Part shown: one piece after another, positions 53,857 through 63,905 of the stretch
How the letters are laid out: each line of letters starts with the position of its first letter
Numbering within the stretch: position 1 is the stretch's first letter
Assembly: GCF_009938205.1 (NCBI RefSeq)
Contig: NZ_AP019654.1
Span: 1,612,001-1,676,000, forward strand
Direction: 5' to 3'
DNA length: 64,000 nucleotides
DNA from: Vibrio panuliri
GTDB taxonomy: Bacteria; Pseudomonadota; Gammaproteobacteria; Enterobacterales; Vibrionaceae
The notes under the pieces: model-generated
Database searches by the model: none
What the model saw: only the letters and a program-made list of their open reading frames with translations
What the model was told of the DNA's origin: nothing
Program-made: the position numbers and the translations under genes

Positions 53857-53947
53857 ATGTCACCTTCCTTAGTGATCAAAGTGATAAGTTGTTAAGGACA
53901 CTGCCCAGTGTAAAGCGACCTTAAAATCATCGTGCAACCTCGCAGGA

Positions 53948-54577
53948 TTAGCTAACAAGCCCTTTTTGTAACGCGAGCTTAACCAAAGCCGCTGTCGATG
54001 TTGCACCGAGCTTTTTCTTGATCCTTAGTCGATGGGTTTCTACCGTGCGGACACTGATGTGCAAGCTATCTGCAATATCTTTGTTGCAAGCGCCATTAAC
54101 GATTGCTTTAAGTACATCTGACTCTCGTTTCGAGAGCGTATCATCCTCTGGCTTGGGCTGTTCGGTCAACTGCTCCAAAAGCCTATCGGACGCCTGCGGA
54201 CTAAGGTAGGAACGCCCTTCAGCCACTTGATTGATTGCCATTACTAACTCTTCAGAACCAACATCTTTCAAAACATAGCCTTTGGCCCCAGCTTTGACTG
54301 AGCGAACCACATAATCACGCGAGTCATGCATAGACAACATGATCACTGCTGTTTTCGAACGGCTCTTTTCCAGTTTTTCTAACACTTCAATTCCATTGAG
54401 GTTAGGCATATTGATATCCAGCAACAATACGTCCGGTTTTAAGGTTAGCGTGCTTTGCAGCGCGTCTGTCCCACTACCCACACAATCAACAATATCGAGA
54501 TTGCTTTCCATTTCTAAACGAGATTTTAGGCCATCCTGCATTAAGCGATGGTCGTCGGCCAACACTAATCTAATCAT
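53948..54577 (-). CDS. NarL/FixJ-family response regulator
   Basis: 209 residues. Receiver domain with Asp54 (LLLDINMPN), then a LuxR-type helix-turn-helix (NKDIADSLHISVRTVETHRL). It overlaps the kinase gene by four bases (ATGA). Its likely targets are the divergent TRAP transporter operon and perhaps the adjacent CoA-transferase genes. Confidence 0.94.
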   Translation of the reverse strand: MIRLVLADDHRLMQDGLKSRLEMESNLDIVDCVGSGTDALQSTLTLKPDVLLLDINMPNLNGIEVLEKLEKSRSKTAVIMLSMHDSRDYVVRSVKAGAKGYVLKDVGSEELVMAINQVAEGRSYLSPQASDRLLEQLTEQPKPEDDTLSKRESDVLKAIVNGACNKDIADSLHISVRTVETHRLRIKKKLGATSTAALVKLALQKGLVS

Positions 54578-55950
54578 ATAAACTCCATGTTCAAACTGAC
54601 GCGAACTTCCGTTCCTTCACCTTGAGAACTCGTCACTGTGAATGTGCCACCAATGGCTTGGACACGTTCACGCATGTTTTGCAGTCCCATTTTTTCCTGA
54701 ACTAACTGAGCCGACTGAGCTTGGTCGGTGGGAAAACCTATTCCATCATCACTAATGGTCATCAGTAAGGTTCTTCCCTCTCGCTGCAAAATCACATCTA
54801 CGCCTTGTGCGTGGGCGTGCTTTTCCACGTTATGCAGTGACTCTTGAACCACGCGATATAAAGTCGTTTCGACCTCAGGGACAAATTCCTCACCCTCGAT
54901 ATCATGTTCAAAAACCAACTCTAACTGAGTCCGTTCTCTTAACCCGTTGATGTATGATCCAATTGCCGCGACTAACCCTAAGTCATCTAATTGTGGGGGG
55001 CGTAAGTCTTGCGAGATACGCCGAAGTTCCACAATCGCGTGCTCCATCGCCATTTTACTGGCATCAAGTTCGCTGTTTTTCTTAATCTCATTGCGCTCTT
55101 TGCGCACATTATCAAGCCGGTATTTGGCTGCGACGAGCAGTTGGTTGACACCATCATGCAGCTCTCTCGATACTCGCTGTCGCTCGTTCTCTTGAGAATC
55201 GATAATCTGCTGATTTAAAACACTTAATTGTTCATTTGCCAACCGCCTGACATTTAAGTTCAACGACGCACCTAGGCCGGCAATGACCGACACAGCAATA
55301 AACATTACCCCAAACAGTGCACTGCTTGTTTTACCGATATTTTGGTCAAAGCCATTGTGCATATGCGCAACTTGCCGCTCAATATCATCAAGATAGACGC
55401 CTGTGCCGATCATCCACTGCCACCTATCAAGTGACACCGCGTAACTAAGCTTAGGCAAAGGCTCTTGCGCCGATGGTTTTTGCCATAAATAGTCGACAAA
55501 CCCACCGCCACGTTGACTGACAAAAATTAACTCTTGCAAGAGCTTTTTGCCTTGCACATCTTCAACGTCCCACCAGTTCTTACCAATTCGCTCCGGTTGA
55601 TAAGGCAGTACAAGCGCCTCGCCCTCCCAAGTATATGCAAAGAAGTAACCATCCTTGCCATACGTGAGCTGGCTCAATTTTTGAACAACAATTTGTTTGG
55701 CGAGTTGTGGGGTCAAGCTTGGGTCAGAGTAGTAAGGCTCGATACTTTTCACTGCCATTTCTACGTACTGTTTCAGTTCTTGCTTTTTGACCGCCATTAT
55801 ATTGCTGCGCGTAAGCGAAACTTGGTCGCTAAGCAACTGTTTAGCTTGACTAAAAAGTATGCTAGCAACAATCAAGACCACGAGAATCAACGGCACTATC
55901 GAGAGCAAGATAATGTTGATTGTCAGTCTCCGATTCCGAATAAATCCCAT
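54574..55950 (-). CDS. Cache-domain sensor histidine kinase (HisKA_3 type)
   Basis: 458 residues. Two membrane helices (about 9-31 and 210-230) flank a periplasmic single-Cache (sCache_2-like) domain with GKDGYFFAYTWEGEALVLPY and LSYAVSLDRWQWMIGTGVYL. The H-box is ERQRVSRELHDGVNQLL, the NarX/HisKA_3 kind, and the ATPase part has SDDGIGF and MGLQNMRERV. sCache_2 domains often bind small organic acids. It pairs with the response regulator and is divergent from the TRAP transporter, so it probably senses the transported acid. Confidence 0.92.
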   Translation of the reverse strand: MGFIRNRRLTINIILLSIVPLILVVLIVASILFSQAKQLLSDQVSLTRSNIMAVKKQELKQYVEMAVKSIEPYYSDPSLTPQLAKQIVVQKLSQLTYGKDGYFFAYTWEGEALVLPYQPERIGKNWWDVEDVQGKKLLQELIFVSQRGGGFVDYLWQKPSAQEPLPKLSYAVSLDRWQWMIGTGVYLDDIERQVAHMHNGFDQNIGKTSSALFGVMFIAVSVIAGLGASLNLNVRRLANEQLSVLNQQIIDSQENERQRVSRELHDGVNQLLVAAKYRLDNVRKERNEIKKNSELDASKMAMEHAIVELRRISQDLRPPQLDDLGLVAAIGSYINGLRERTQLELVFEHDIEGEEFVPEVETTLYRVVQESLHNVEKHAHAQGVDVILQREGRTLLMTISDDGIGFPTDQAQSAQLVQEKMGLQNMRERVQAIGGTFTVTSSQGEGTEVRVSLNMEFI

Positions 55951-56066
55951 TTTTCATCCCTGATGAGTACGTAGTAATACTGAATAATCAGCTAACTATC
56001 TGCACTTACTACCGACACAAAATGCGCACTATTGCCAATAGAGCATACAGCAACACACCTCTAGAC

Positions 56067-56092
56067 TTGCATTAAATGTAACATTGCATTAA
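56067..56092. repeat. Direct repeat TTGCATTAA upstream of the TRAP operon
   Basis: TTGCATTAA occurs at 56067-56075 and again at 56084-56092, 17 bp apart start to start, with the small palindrome ATGTAACAT spanning the gap. It lies about 70-90 bp before the dctP-like ATG, a plausible site for the LuxR-type response regulator encoded next door. Confidence 0.5.
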
Positions 56093-56159
56093 CACAAATG
56101 ACCCCGCAATGTTCACATTTCTCAATATTAAAAGGACTTACCTGATAAGGAGATATTCG

Positions 56160-57230
56160 ATGAAAGTAAAAAAGGTCGCCCTCGCATCAGCTATCGCTAT
56201 CGCTTCAACCTGCGTGGCGATGTCTGCTCATGCTGCCGATAAGAAAATTTTACTTAAAACACCAATCGCATTTGGCAGCCACTTACCTGCGCTTGGCACA
56301 CCAATTCAGTGGTATGCAGACCATATTACGCAAACATCGGGTGGCACAATTAAGATGAAAATCTACGAGCCCGGTAAACTCGTGAATCCAGCAGAGATTC
56401 TCGATGCAGTCTCAACTGGTAAAGTCAATTCTGGTTACGCTACCGCTGGCTACTGGCAAGGCAAACTCCCTGCTTCCGCTCTCTTTTCTGCAGTCCCTTT
56501 TGGTCCGGAAGCTGGTGAATATATGGCATGGTTATTCTTTGGTAATGGCTTAAAACTCTACCAAGAGATGTACGACCAAGGCGGCTACAACGTGAAAGTT
56601 ATTCCGTGTGCCATCATTTCTCCGGAGACATCAGGTTGGTTCCGTAAACCAATCGAGAAACCAGAAGATCTCCAAGGTCTCAATATGCGCTTCTTTGGCC
56701 TAGGCGCCTCAGTAATGGAAAAACTAGGCGTTGGCACCGTCCAACTGCCGGGGGGCGAAATTTTTGGCGCACTAGAGAAAGGGGCAATTGATGCCTCAGA
56801 ATTCTCACAACCTGCGATTGATGAACGTCTTGGTTTCCACAAAGTAGCGAAATATAACTACTTCCCTGGTTGGCATCAGCAATCAACCATCTTTGAACTG
56901 CTGATCAACAAAGATACATGGGGAGAAATGAGTCCAGCGCAGCAATCTGCCGTCCAAACAACCTGTATGGCAACCATGACGTATTCAATCGCTGAAGGTG
57001 AAGCGATGCAATATTCCGCGATGGAGAAAGCCAAACAGAATGGCGTAGAAATCCGCTACTGGAATGAAGAGATGCTCACGCTGTTTGAAAATACTTGGAT
57101 GGAAGTCGTCGACGAGAAGAAAAAAGCCGACCCATTCTTCGATAAGGTTTGGAGCGACTTATCCGAATTCCGCAATGGCTATGCCTTGTGGGAAGCGAAT
57201 GCGTTCTTACCACGCGCGACTCAACAATAG
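56160..57230 (+). CDS. TRAP transporter substrate-binding protein (DctP family)
   Basis: Starting at ATG 56160 after AAGGAGATATTCG, it has 356 residues; an ATG at 56109 is less likely. The signal peptide ends near AHA-ADKK. The mature protein has the TRAP solute-binding pattern, with the conserved Arg region MRFFGLGASVMEKLG and LPGGEIFGALEKGAIDASEF. It is nearer to the branch labelled mannitol/chloroaromatic than to C4-dicarboxylate DctP. The ligand is probably an organic acid, judged from the family. Confidence 0.92.
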   Translation: MKVKKVALASAIAIASTCVAMSAHAADKKILLKTPIAFGSHLPALGTPIQWYADHITQTSGGTIKMKIYEPGKLVNPAEILDAVSTGKVNSGYATAGYWQGKLPASALFSAVPFGPEAGEYMAWLFFGNGLKLYQEMYDQGGYNVKVIPCAIISPETSGWFRKPIEKPEDLQGLNMRFFGLGASVMEKLGVGTVQLPGGEIFGALEKGAIDASEFSQPAIDERLGFHKVAKYNYFPGWHQQSTIFELLINKDTWGEMSPAQQSAVQTTCMATMTYSIAEGEAMQYSAMEKAKQNGVEIRYWNEEMLTLFENTWMEVVDEKKKADPFFDKVWSDLSEFRNGYALWEANAFLPRATQQ

Positions 57231-57300
57231 TCCCTTGTAACTTGAGATGGTCAATGTCTGAATTTATCTGGCATTGACCATTGGCAGTAAGGAGTTGCCA

Positions 57301-57843
57301 ATGAGTAAGGTGTTATGTTCCACCTCAACGCCCCCTTTCTATGTTCAGATAGAAAAAATCATCACATCTGCAAGCAAAGCCTTAGCATGGACTAATCTTG
57401 CGCTTGTGGCGGTGATTATTATCCAAGTTATATTGCGTAAGGTCTTCTCAAACGGTCAAATCGCGCTTGAAGAGCTACAATGGCATCTCTACGCAACAGC
57501 CGTAATGTTTGGTACCGCTTATGCTCAAGTGACCAATCTTCACGTTCGCGTTGATATTCTATTTCACAAGTTTTCCGCGCGCAAAAAAGCATTAGTCGAT
57601 TCGCTCGGTCTGATTTTCTTAGCCATGCCCTTCGTGGTCGTCGTTATTCTCCACTCCTATGATTTTGCCTATGAAGCGTGGCGAGTAAATGAGAGTTCAT
57701 CATCCCCATCGGGGTTGCCCTACCGTTGGCTAATCAAAAGTGTCATACCGCTAAGTTTTGCCATGCTGCTACTTGCCATGTTCTCAACCTTATTAAAAAA
57801 CATCGATACACTGTTTAAAGGAGCACGTCATGGAAGCGAATGA
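57301..57843 (+). CDS. TRAP transporter small permease (DctQ family)
   Basis: Starting at ATG 57301 after GGAGTTGCC, it has 180 residues and four membrane helices. The family pattern is LEELQWHLYATAVMFGTAYA then HVRVDILF. Its end overlaps the large-subunit gene by 14 bases. Confidence 0.92.
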   Translation: MSKVLCSTSTPPFYVQIEKIITSASKALAWTNLALVAVIIIQVILRKVFSNGQIALEELQWHLYATAVMFGTAYAQVTNLHVRVDILFHKFSARKKALVDSLGLIFLAMPFVVVVILHSYDFAYEAWRVNESSSSPSGLPYRWLIKSVIPLSFAMLLLAMFSTLLKNIDTLFKGARHGSE

Positions 57844-59215
57844 ATGGATTGTCATCGCCATGTTTGGCTCATTCATCCTATTGCTGTTTACGGGTATCCC
57901 CGTCGCGTATGTCCTTGGTGGGATTGGTATCGTGTTTGCAGCCGTGGGTTACTATGCCGATCTATACCTTGATACGTTTACGGGACTTGATTACACCAGC
58001 TTGGGTTTGGTAGTAAACCGTATTTTCAAAATTATGGACAACTGGATCCTTGTCGCCTTACCCATGTTTATATTTATGGGCAACATGCTCGATAAATCGG
58101 GGATTGCAGAGAAACTGATGTCTTCGATGCAAGCGCTATTTGGTAAGGTACATGGTGGTCTGGCGATCACGGTCATGGCAATTGGTATTATCCTCGCCGC
58201 TTCAACCGGTATTATCGGCGCATCCGTGGTCCTTCTCACCGTCATGTCACTGCCGAGTATGATGAGACAAGGCTACCATTTACCGCTCGCCCTTGGCACC
58301 GTTGCTTCCGCAGGTACATTGGGGATTTTGCTACCGCCTTCTATCATGCTGGTGATTATGGCTGATCAGCTCGGATTATCTGTTGGGGATCTGTTTATGG
58401 GGGCTATTATGCCGGGTCTGTTACTCGGGAGTCTCTATATTCTCTATATCTTGGTGGTCGGTAAAATGAACCCGGATAAAGCACCAGTACCCGAAGATGT
58501 TGAGCCGGTAGAGTGGCGCTTGATCCTTCAGGTGTTTAAGGACATCACACCTACGGTTGTTTTGATCTTTTGCGTACTTGGTTCTATTTTTGCTGGCGTC
58601 GCAACCCCGACAGAAGCGTCAGGCATTGGCGCGCTAGGCGCTACTTTGCTAGCAGCCTACAACCGGAAACTAAACCTTAAAGTGCTGAAAGAAGTGTTGC
58701 TATCCTCTTATGGCACCACCGCATACATCTTTATGATCTTCCTTGGCGCATCTTGTTTTGCTTTAGTATTGCGAGAGCTCGGTGGAGATGAATTGATTGA
58801 GTCGTTCCTAAGCGGGCTGCCTTTTGGTCCATATGGCATCATCGCCTTTATTTTGCTGATCGTGTTTTTGCTCGGTTTCTTCCTTGATTGGATTGAAATC
58901 ACCCTGATTGCTTTACCACTACTCGCGCCTGTCATTGCGAGCCTTGGCATTGAGTTAGATGGTCATGGCGTGGTTGATAACCCCAGTTTGGTGTGGTTTG
59001 TGATGCTCGTGGCAATGGCGCTGCAAACCAGCTTTTTAACCCCACCGGTTGGTTTCGCTCTGTTCTATCTTAAAGGCGTCTGCCCTGAAGGTGTTGCTTT
59101 GAAAGATATCTATCGCGGTGTGATACCATTCATTATTATCCAGTTGGTTGCGCTGGTCGCTTTGGTCATTTGGCCACAATTAGTGCTTTGGTTCCCAAGC
59201 GTCGCATACGGATAA
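57830..59215 (+). CDS. TRAP transporter large permease (DctM family)
   Basis: 461 residues and about 12 helices. DctM motifs: VALPMFIFMGNMLDKSGIAE, ASAGTLGILLPPSIMLVI, ATPTEASGIGALGA and TSFLTPPVGFALFYLKG. It is the sodium-driven channel unit. It is the last gene of the operon and is followed by a terminator. Confidence 0.95.
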   Translation: MEANEWIVIAMFGSFILLLFTGIPVAYVLGGIGIVFAAVGYYADLYLDTFTGLDYTSLGLVVNRIFKIMDNWILVALPMFIFMGNMLDKSGIAEKLMSSMQALFGKVHGGLAITVMAIGIILAASTGIIGASVVLLTVMSLPSMMRQGYHLPLALGTVASAGTLGILLPPSIMLVIMADQLGLSVGDLFMGAIMPGLLLGSLYILYILVVGKMNPDKAPVPEDVEPVEWRLILQVFKDITPTVVLIFCVLGSIFAGVATPTEASGIGALGATLLAAYNRKLNLKVLKEVLLSSYGTTAYIFMIFLGASCFALVLRELGGDELIESFLSGLPFGPYGIIAFILLIVFLLGFFLDWIEITLIALPLLAPVIASLGIELDGHGVVDNPSLVWFVMLVAMALQTSFLTPPVGFALFYLKGVCPEGVALKDIYRGVIPFIIIQLVALVALVIWPQLVLWFPSVAYG

Positions 59216-59233
59216 TCTCACAATATGCAGTCT

Positions 59234-59259
59234 AAAAAGGAGCCATCGGCTCCTTTTTT
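59234..59259. terminator. Bidirectional terminator between the TRAP operon and the chemoreceptor gene
   Basis: Stem AAAAAGGAGCC / GGCTCCTTTTTT with a three-base loop. Confidence 0.9.
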
Positions 59260-59263
59260 ACTT

Positions 59264-61303
59264 TTAATTGATTACTAATCGGTATTTATGCAGCATCGCT
59301 TGCTGGTCACTGGCAATTTGCGATACTTGTTGAGAACTCTCAACCATAGATTCAAGTTGCGCCTTGGTGGCTTCACCATGTTCTGAAACCTGTGCGATTG
59401 TCTTGTTTACATCTTCCGTCGCTTTTGCCTGTGCCTGCGTTGCGCAAGAGACTTGTTCAAATCGATTGCGAATCACACTAACCGAACGCTCAATATTTTC
59501 AAAGGTATCTTTAACTTGATCACTTGATTCTAGGACGACTGCCATTTCTTGTCTTGTGCTCTCAACCGCCGCTCGAGAATGTTCCGCCGACTCGACTAAC
59601 TCATTCATTCGCTGGCGAATATTTCCCGTTTGCTTGGTCGTATCACTTGCCAATTTACGCACTTCATCGGCTACAACCGCAAACCCTCTCCCTTGATCGC
59701 CCGCACGAGCCGCTTCTATGGCTGCATTAAGCGCCAGTAAGTTAGTGTTATCTGCAATACCGGAAATCAGGTCTACCATCTCACGTATCTGTTTTACTCG
59801 TCCGTCAAGCTCTATCATCGAGGCTTCATTTGCCAAGAAAGTGGCTTCCAGCGCCTTTAGGCGCGCACTACTTTCACCAATCACGACCGCACCTTGATTA
59901 GAATACTCAACCGCTATTTTAGATTCATTAAACGAATCGTTTGTCACGCGTGAGATCTCTTCGATCGACGCTTGCAACTCGCTCACTGTCGCCGCCATAT
60001 TGAGTAAAGCATGATTCTGCTTATCCAAACTATCATTGGAGCACTCTGCAGCGTTATGGCTGATTTCTGCGGTTTGATAAAGCTCTTCACAGTTACGCGT
60101 AACCGTCGCTAAAGAGCGATTGGTGGTAGTAATTAGCCTATTTAGGCGTCGAGCAATATGTTTGATCTCACTAGGCCCGACCAAGGAAACCTCGGATGAA
60201 AGATCATGCTCTGTCATACGATTTAGGCTTTGCAGTATTTGCTTTACACTGCGATTTAACCATCTTCGCAACACAAACCAGAGCATCAAAATCAATAGAG
60301 CGATCACAACCGCAGAATAGACCAAGGTGATATTCGTTGTTGAAATAGTGTTTGTGACCTCTTTCTGTCTATCACTGATTAAGTCTTGAGCGGTCGTTGA
60401 AACTGCATTCAGTAACTCAATCGTCTGCTCTGTGATGCTTTGAAACTCAACGACTTGTTGCTGTTGCAACTGAGCTATTTTCAGTTTAGCTAGAATTTTC
60501 TTTAACACTCCCTCATCCGTAAAGCCAGCCTGTACCATTTCGTAGGGCGCTGTCAGGCTTGTGTAGTCAACGATTTCAGGATGCCATTGCACAAAATCAT
60601 CGTAAGCTAGCGTAACTCCGGCCATACGATTACGCATTTCTTTGTACTCTTGCTCCGCTTGGCTTAACTCCGATTGCATCATCATGACGAGAAAACTACT
60701 TTCCATTGAACTTGCGCTGGAAATAAATCGATTCGCCGCATCGCTTGATTCCGGATTATCGTATGACAGAAAAGAACTGATTCGATTCATTTCAGGTCCA
60801 ATTGAACTCAAACCATAGCGAAAACTGGTGACATCTGCGTCGATACTTTGTTGCATCATCAAAAGGCGAGATTGTGAGCTTAGAATCGTATGAGTCATTT
60901 GATTGAGATGCGCAATGTTCTCTTCTAACTGCTGTAACTGCTCAGAAGAAACCGCTTGGTCGTAACTGGTAGCGATAGTGGATACCTGTTCGATTTGATG
61001 AGTGCTGCGTTCTATCAACTGATTAATTGCCGCCTCATTGCTTTGTAACGCATTGTGACTTCGAACTTGCGTTGCATAGCTGAGTTGCTTAGTCTGTTCT
61101 AATAGTGTTTGAGTCAACTGCGCGTTAGTCGCAGAAAGCGGTAAGGCTTTATCTGACAGGGTTTTAAAATGACCGCCTACCCGCTCAAGCCCTTGATTAC
61201 TGACCAAAGACAAGCCGATCAATATAATTAGAAAGCAGGCAAACAACAGGCTGATTGATTGGATTATTGAGACTGACGACTTAGATAGATTTGAGTGAGT
61301 CAT
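59264..61303 (-). CDS. Methyl-accepting chemotaxis protein
   Basis: 679 residues. Two membrane helices (about 13-33 and 328-348) enclose a large helical periplasmic domain, then HAMP and the signalling domain with the tip [20 protein letters not shown] near 535. The sensor domain is rich in Gln and Ser and has no named fold that I can see. Its placement beside the TRAP operon hints that it may sense a similar nutrient, but that is only a guess. Confidence 0.92.
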   Translation of the reverse strand: MTHSNLSKSSVSIIQSISLLFACFLIILIGLSLVSNQGLERVGGHFKTLSDKALPLSATNAQLTQTLLEQTKQLSYATQVRSHNALQSNEAAINQLIERSTHQIEQVSTIATSYDQAVSSEQLQQLEENIAHLNQMTHTILSSQSRLLMMQQSIDADVTSFRYGLSSIGPEMNRISSFLSYDNPESSDAANRFISSASSMESSFLVMMMQSELSQAEQEYKEMRNRMAGVTLAYDDFVQWHPEIVDYTSLTAPYEMVQAGFTDEGVLKKILAKLKIAQLQQQQVVEFQSITEQTIELLNAVSTTAQDLISDRQKEVTNTISTTNITLVYSAVVIALLILMLWFVLRRWLNRSVKQILQSLNRMTEHDLSSEVSLVGPSEIKHIARRLNRLITTTNRSLATVTRNCEELYQTAEISHNAAECSNDSLDKQNHALLNMAATVSELQASIEEISRVTNDSFNESKIAVEYSNQGAVVIGESSARLKALEATFLANEASMIELDGRVKQIREMVDLISGIADNTNLLALNAAIEAARAGDQGRGFAVVADEVRKLASDTTKQTGNIRQRMNELVESAEHSRAAVESTRQEMAVVLESSDQVKDTFENIERSVSVIRNRFEQVSCATQAQAKATEDVNKTIAQVSEHGEATKAQLESMVESSQQVSQIASDQQAMLHKYRLVIN

Positions 61304-61394
61304 AGCATCCTAGCATTGAGTAGTTCGAAAGTTTACTCAACGCAGTGTAAGGATGGATTATTACAGCTAAATGTCACAATAGGCATCGATTAAT

Positions 61395-61895
61395 ATGATA
61401 AAAACGGACGTCATTATTGGCTTTTTCAAAGCTGCATTACTTGCAGCATTTCTATCTGCTTGTAGTAGCAGTCCATCGCCAAATAGCTATGCGAATAAAC
61501 CACTCAGTGAATACGAACAAAGCCAAAGGACCGCATATCTCCACTTTTATGGTAAGTGGCAAGGGGTACCCTATCGCTTGGGTGGAACATCTTATCGTGG
61601 CATAGATTGCTCTGCGCTGGTTCAAATTGCCTACCAAGATGCGGTCAATTTGCCATTGCCTAGAACTACGGCATTGCAATCAAAGGTTGGTGTTGAAATT
61701 GATTATGATGAGGCTCGCGTGGGCGATTTGTTCTTCTTTAAAACATCGCGCACAACTCGACATGTCGGAATCTATCTCGGGAATAAGCAGTTTATGCATG
61801 CCTCAACATCCAAGGGAGTGGTGATATCAAGGATAGATAACCCGTACTGGGCAGATGTATTTTGGCAAATCAGGCGAGTCGATCCTCGCCTGTAA
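61395..61895 (+). CDS. NlpC/P60 family lipoprotein, peptidoglycan endopeptidase
   Basis: 166 residues. Lipobox LSAC with the lipidated Cys near 23. The catalytic triad is visible: Cys in GIDCSALVQ, His in RHVGIYLG and His in FMHASTSKG. Length and motifs match MepS/Spr-like enzymes, which cut cross-links of the cell wall from the outer membrane. Confidence 0.93.
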   Translation: MIKTDVIIGFFKAALLAAFLSACSSSPSPNSYANKPLSEYEQSQRTAYLHFYGKWQGVPYRLGGTSYRGIDCSALVQIAYQDAVNLPLPRTTALQSKVGVEIDYDEARVGDLFFFKTSRTTRHVGIYLGNKQFMHASTSKGVVISRIDNPYWADVFWQIRRVDPRL

Positions 61896-61910
61896 CACTC
61901 AATGGTTTCG

Positions 61911-62255
61911 CTAGTCGTATTTCGCGACTGCAGTATCAAACAGGTTTTTGACCAATGCAATGTACTCGTCGAGGAAAGCGATTTGCTCGTTAGTGGCTTG
62001 GCGAGTCCATGTGCCCGCAAGCACTTCACCCAAGTCAGCAACCACTGAGTCGGCCTCTTTCAATAGTTTAAAACGAACACTAGAATGCAATTCTGGATTT
62101 TGCTCGAATATCGCCATGATGTTAGACGCGACCATATCTGTGACGACATCTTCGATACTTTCTTGACCAGTGTCGCCGTCCTCATTTGAAAATACATCGA
62201 GATTGGATGATAGATACTCGATTAATGCTAAGTATCCTTCTGTCTCTACGACCAT
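61911..62255 (-). CDS. DUF3802-like small protein
   Basis: 114 residues, acidic and helical, with no signal or cysteines. It resembles DUF3802 of Vibrio and Shewanella, with function unknown. The ATG follows GGAGAG. The family name is from memory and is moderately sure. Confidence 0.65.
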   Translation of the reverse strand: MVVETEGYLALIEYLSSNLDVFSNEDGDTGQESIEDVVTDMVASNIMAIFEQNPELHSSVRFKLLKEADSVVADLGEVLAGTWTRQATNEQIAFLDEYIALVKNLFDTAVAKYD

Positions 62256-62550
62256 TTTCTCTCCAAATCAAAAGTGTTTTATTTTGCTTATATACTAAGG
62301 TATTAGAGTCAAAATTAACAACCGTTAGACTAATTACTCGCAATTATTGTTGTATACCCGACAAAATGACTCTGATTGGCTGGCTATTTTTGATCGCCTA
62401 ATCAAAGACATTTCGCCGACCCTGTTCACAAATTGCACTATTTCATCCCGTAAACTGAGCAAATGATTGAAATCTTTGCTCTCGAAGTCGGAATTGCGCT
62501 TGTCTATCTCCTACAATAGATGGAGAGTTGGACAGAGTAAGGGGTTGGTT

Positions 62551-63417
62551 ATGTGGCAAGCAATTTCAGAACAATTGTCTGAGACACTCATGTTCTCATA
62601 TGTGATTCGTGAAAAAATAAAGCTAACTGGGGGCGATATTAGCGAAAGCTACATGATTAGCGACGGTGAGCAACGTTACTTCGTCAAAGTAAATCAACGC
62701 AACTTCCTGACTAATTTTGAAGTAGAAGCGGAGAACATCCGTATTCTCAGAGAAACCCGAACCGTGTTTGTCCCAGAGTTGGTCGATATTGGTCATACAA
62801 AGCACAACTCATTCCTGATCCTCAACTATCTACCGACTAAACCTCTTGAAAGCGGTGATGCCAGTTACCAATTTGGCAAACAGTTAGCCGAACTTCACCT
62901 TTGGGGAGAGCAGAAAGAGTTTGGTTTTGATCAAGACAACTATATTGGCAGTACTCTTCAACCCAATCAATGGGAAAGAAAATGGTCTCGTTTTTTCTCT
63001 GAACAAAGAATCGGTTGGCAGTTGCAACTGATCAAAGAAAAAGGCGTCACTCTGGTCGATATCAGCGAGTTCACTCAGTTAATAAAAGAATTATTGGCGA
63101 ACCATCAACCTCGCCCATCACTATTGCATGGTGACTTATGGCACGGTAACGTTGCCAACTCAGCGTTCGGGCCTATTTGTTATGACCCTTCTTGCTACTG
63201 GGGTGATCGAGAATGCGATATTGCCATGACTGAGCTTTTCGGTGGGTTCCAAGCAGAATTTTACCAAGGGTATGAAAGTATCTCCCCCTTAGATACGCGC
63301 TATAACGAACGCAAGCACATTTACAACCTCTACCATGTATTAAACCACTACAATTTATTTGGCGGACACTATTTGGAAGAGGCGCAATCGCTAATCGATC
63401 GAATAAAAGCGTATTAA
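62551..63417 (+). CDS. Fructosamine kinase family protein (YniA-like)
   Basis: Starting at ATG 62551 (MWQAISEQL) after AAGGGG, it has 288 residues, against 286 for E. coli YniA, and aligns with it from the first residue. The kinase motif is LLHGDLWHGN followed by CYDPSCYWGDRECD, the APH-like catalytic and metal sites. It is thought to phosphorylate ketosamines (glycation products). Longer in-frame starts upstream lack a ribosome site. Confidence 0.92.
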   Translation: MWQAISEQLSETLMFSYVIREKIKLTGGDISESYMISDGEQRYFVKVNQRNFLTNFEVEAENIRILRETRTVFVPELVDIGHTKHNSFLILNYLPTKPLESGDASYQFGKQLAELHLWGEQKEFGFDQDNYIGSTLQPNQWERKWSRFFSEQRIGWQLQLIKEKGVTLVDISEFTQLIKELLANHQPRPSLLHGDLWHGNVANSAFGPICYDPSCYWGDRECDIAMTELFGGFQAEFYQGYESISPLDTRYNERKHIYNLYHVLNHYNLFGGHYLEEAQSLIDRIKAY

Positions 63418-63659
63418 CCCGTAGCTTGCACTTTGTGAGCAACACCAACAATTTAAATGAACACAATTGCATGATTTTGTGTACATGCGCATTGCAATCA
63501 ATCGACAGTTAGGATCTTCAGCGAAAATTACTGCCGACAATCAAACTTTGCACTTATTTCACAACCATTACTAACTTACAGACCTAATATTTACATGAAA
63601 GAGAATCACAAGTGACGCCTCTTCGAGTGGTCACAATTAGGAATATACGAGGTAAGTCT

Positions 63660-63863
63660 ATGCGCAATTACACAGATAAGATGGTTTCTTGCCCGCACTG
63701 CGGACATTCAATTGGCATTACCCTCGACGCATCAAACGGCAATCAAAATTTTTATGACGATTGCCCAGCATGTTGCAATGCTATCCACTTCAATATGGTG
63801 GTCAACGAGCAGATGGATACAATTGAACTCACTATCGATGCAGATGATGAGCAAATCTTTTAA
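63660..63863 (+). CDS. CPXCG-motif cysteine-rich protein
   Basis: 67 residues from ATG 63660 after GAGGTAAGTCT. It has two cysteine pairs, CPHCG and CPACC, spaced for one zinc ribbon, then an acidic end. The family occurs widely in proteobacteria and has no known role. Confidence 0.85.
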   Translation: MRNYTDKMVSCPHCGHSIGITLDASNGNQNFYDDCPACCNAIHFNMVVNEQMDTIELTIDADDEQIF

Positions 63864-63867
63864 AACC

Positions 63868-63902
63868 CAAAGTTAAAGAGCGCAATGCGCTCTTTAACTT
63901 TG
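63868..63902. terminator. Bidirectional terminator at the end of the window
   Basis: A 16-bp stem CAAAGTTAAAGAGCGC / GCGCTCTTTAACTTTG with a three-base loop between convergent genes. Confidence 0.9.
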
Positions 63903-63905
63903 TTG

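Noticed and set aside
55534..55974. Plus-strand ORF of 146 codons within the Cache-domain kinase gene
   Set aside because: The opposite strand encodes a kinase with all expected motifs; this frame has none.
62463..62519. 18-codon hydrophobic ORF (MIEIFALEVGIALVYLLQ) before the YniA-like gene
   Set aside because: It could be a leader peptide but has no clear ribosome site or conserved feature. It is too short to support from one sequence.
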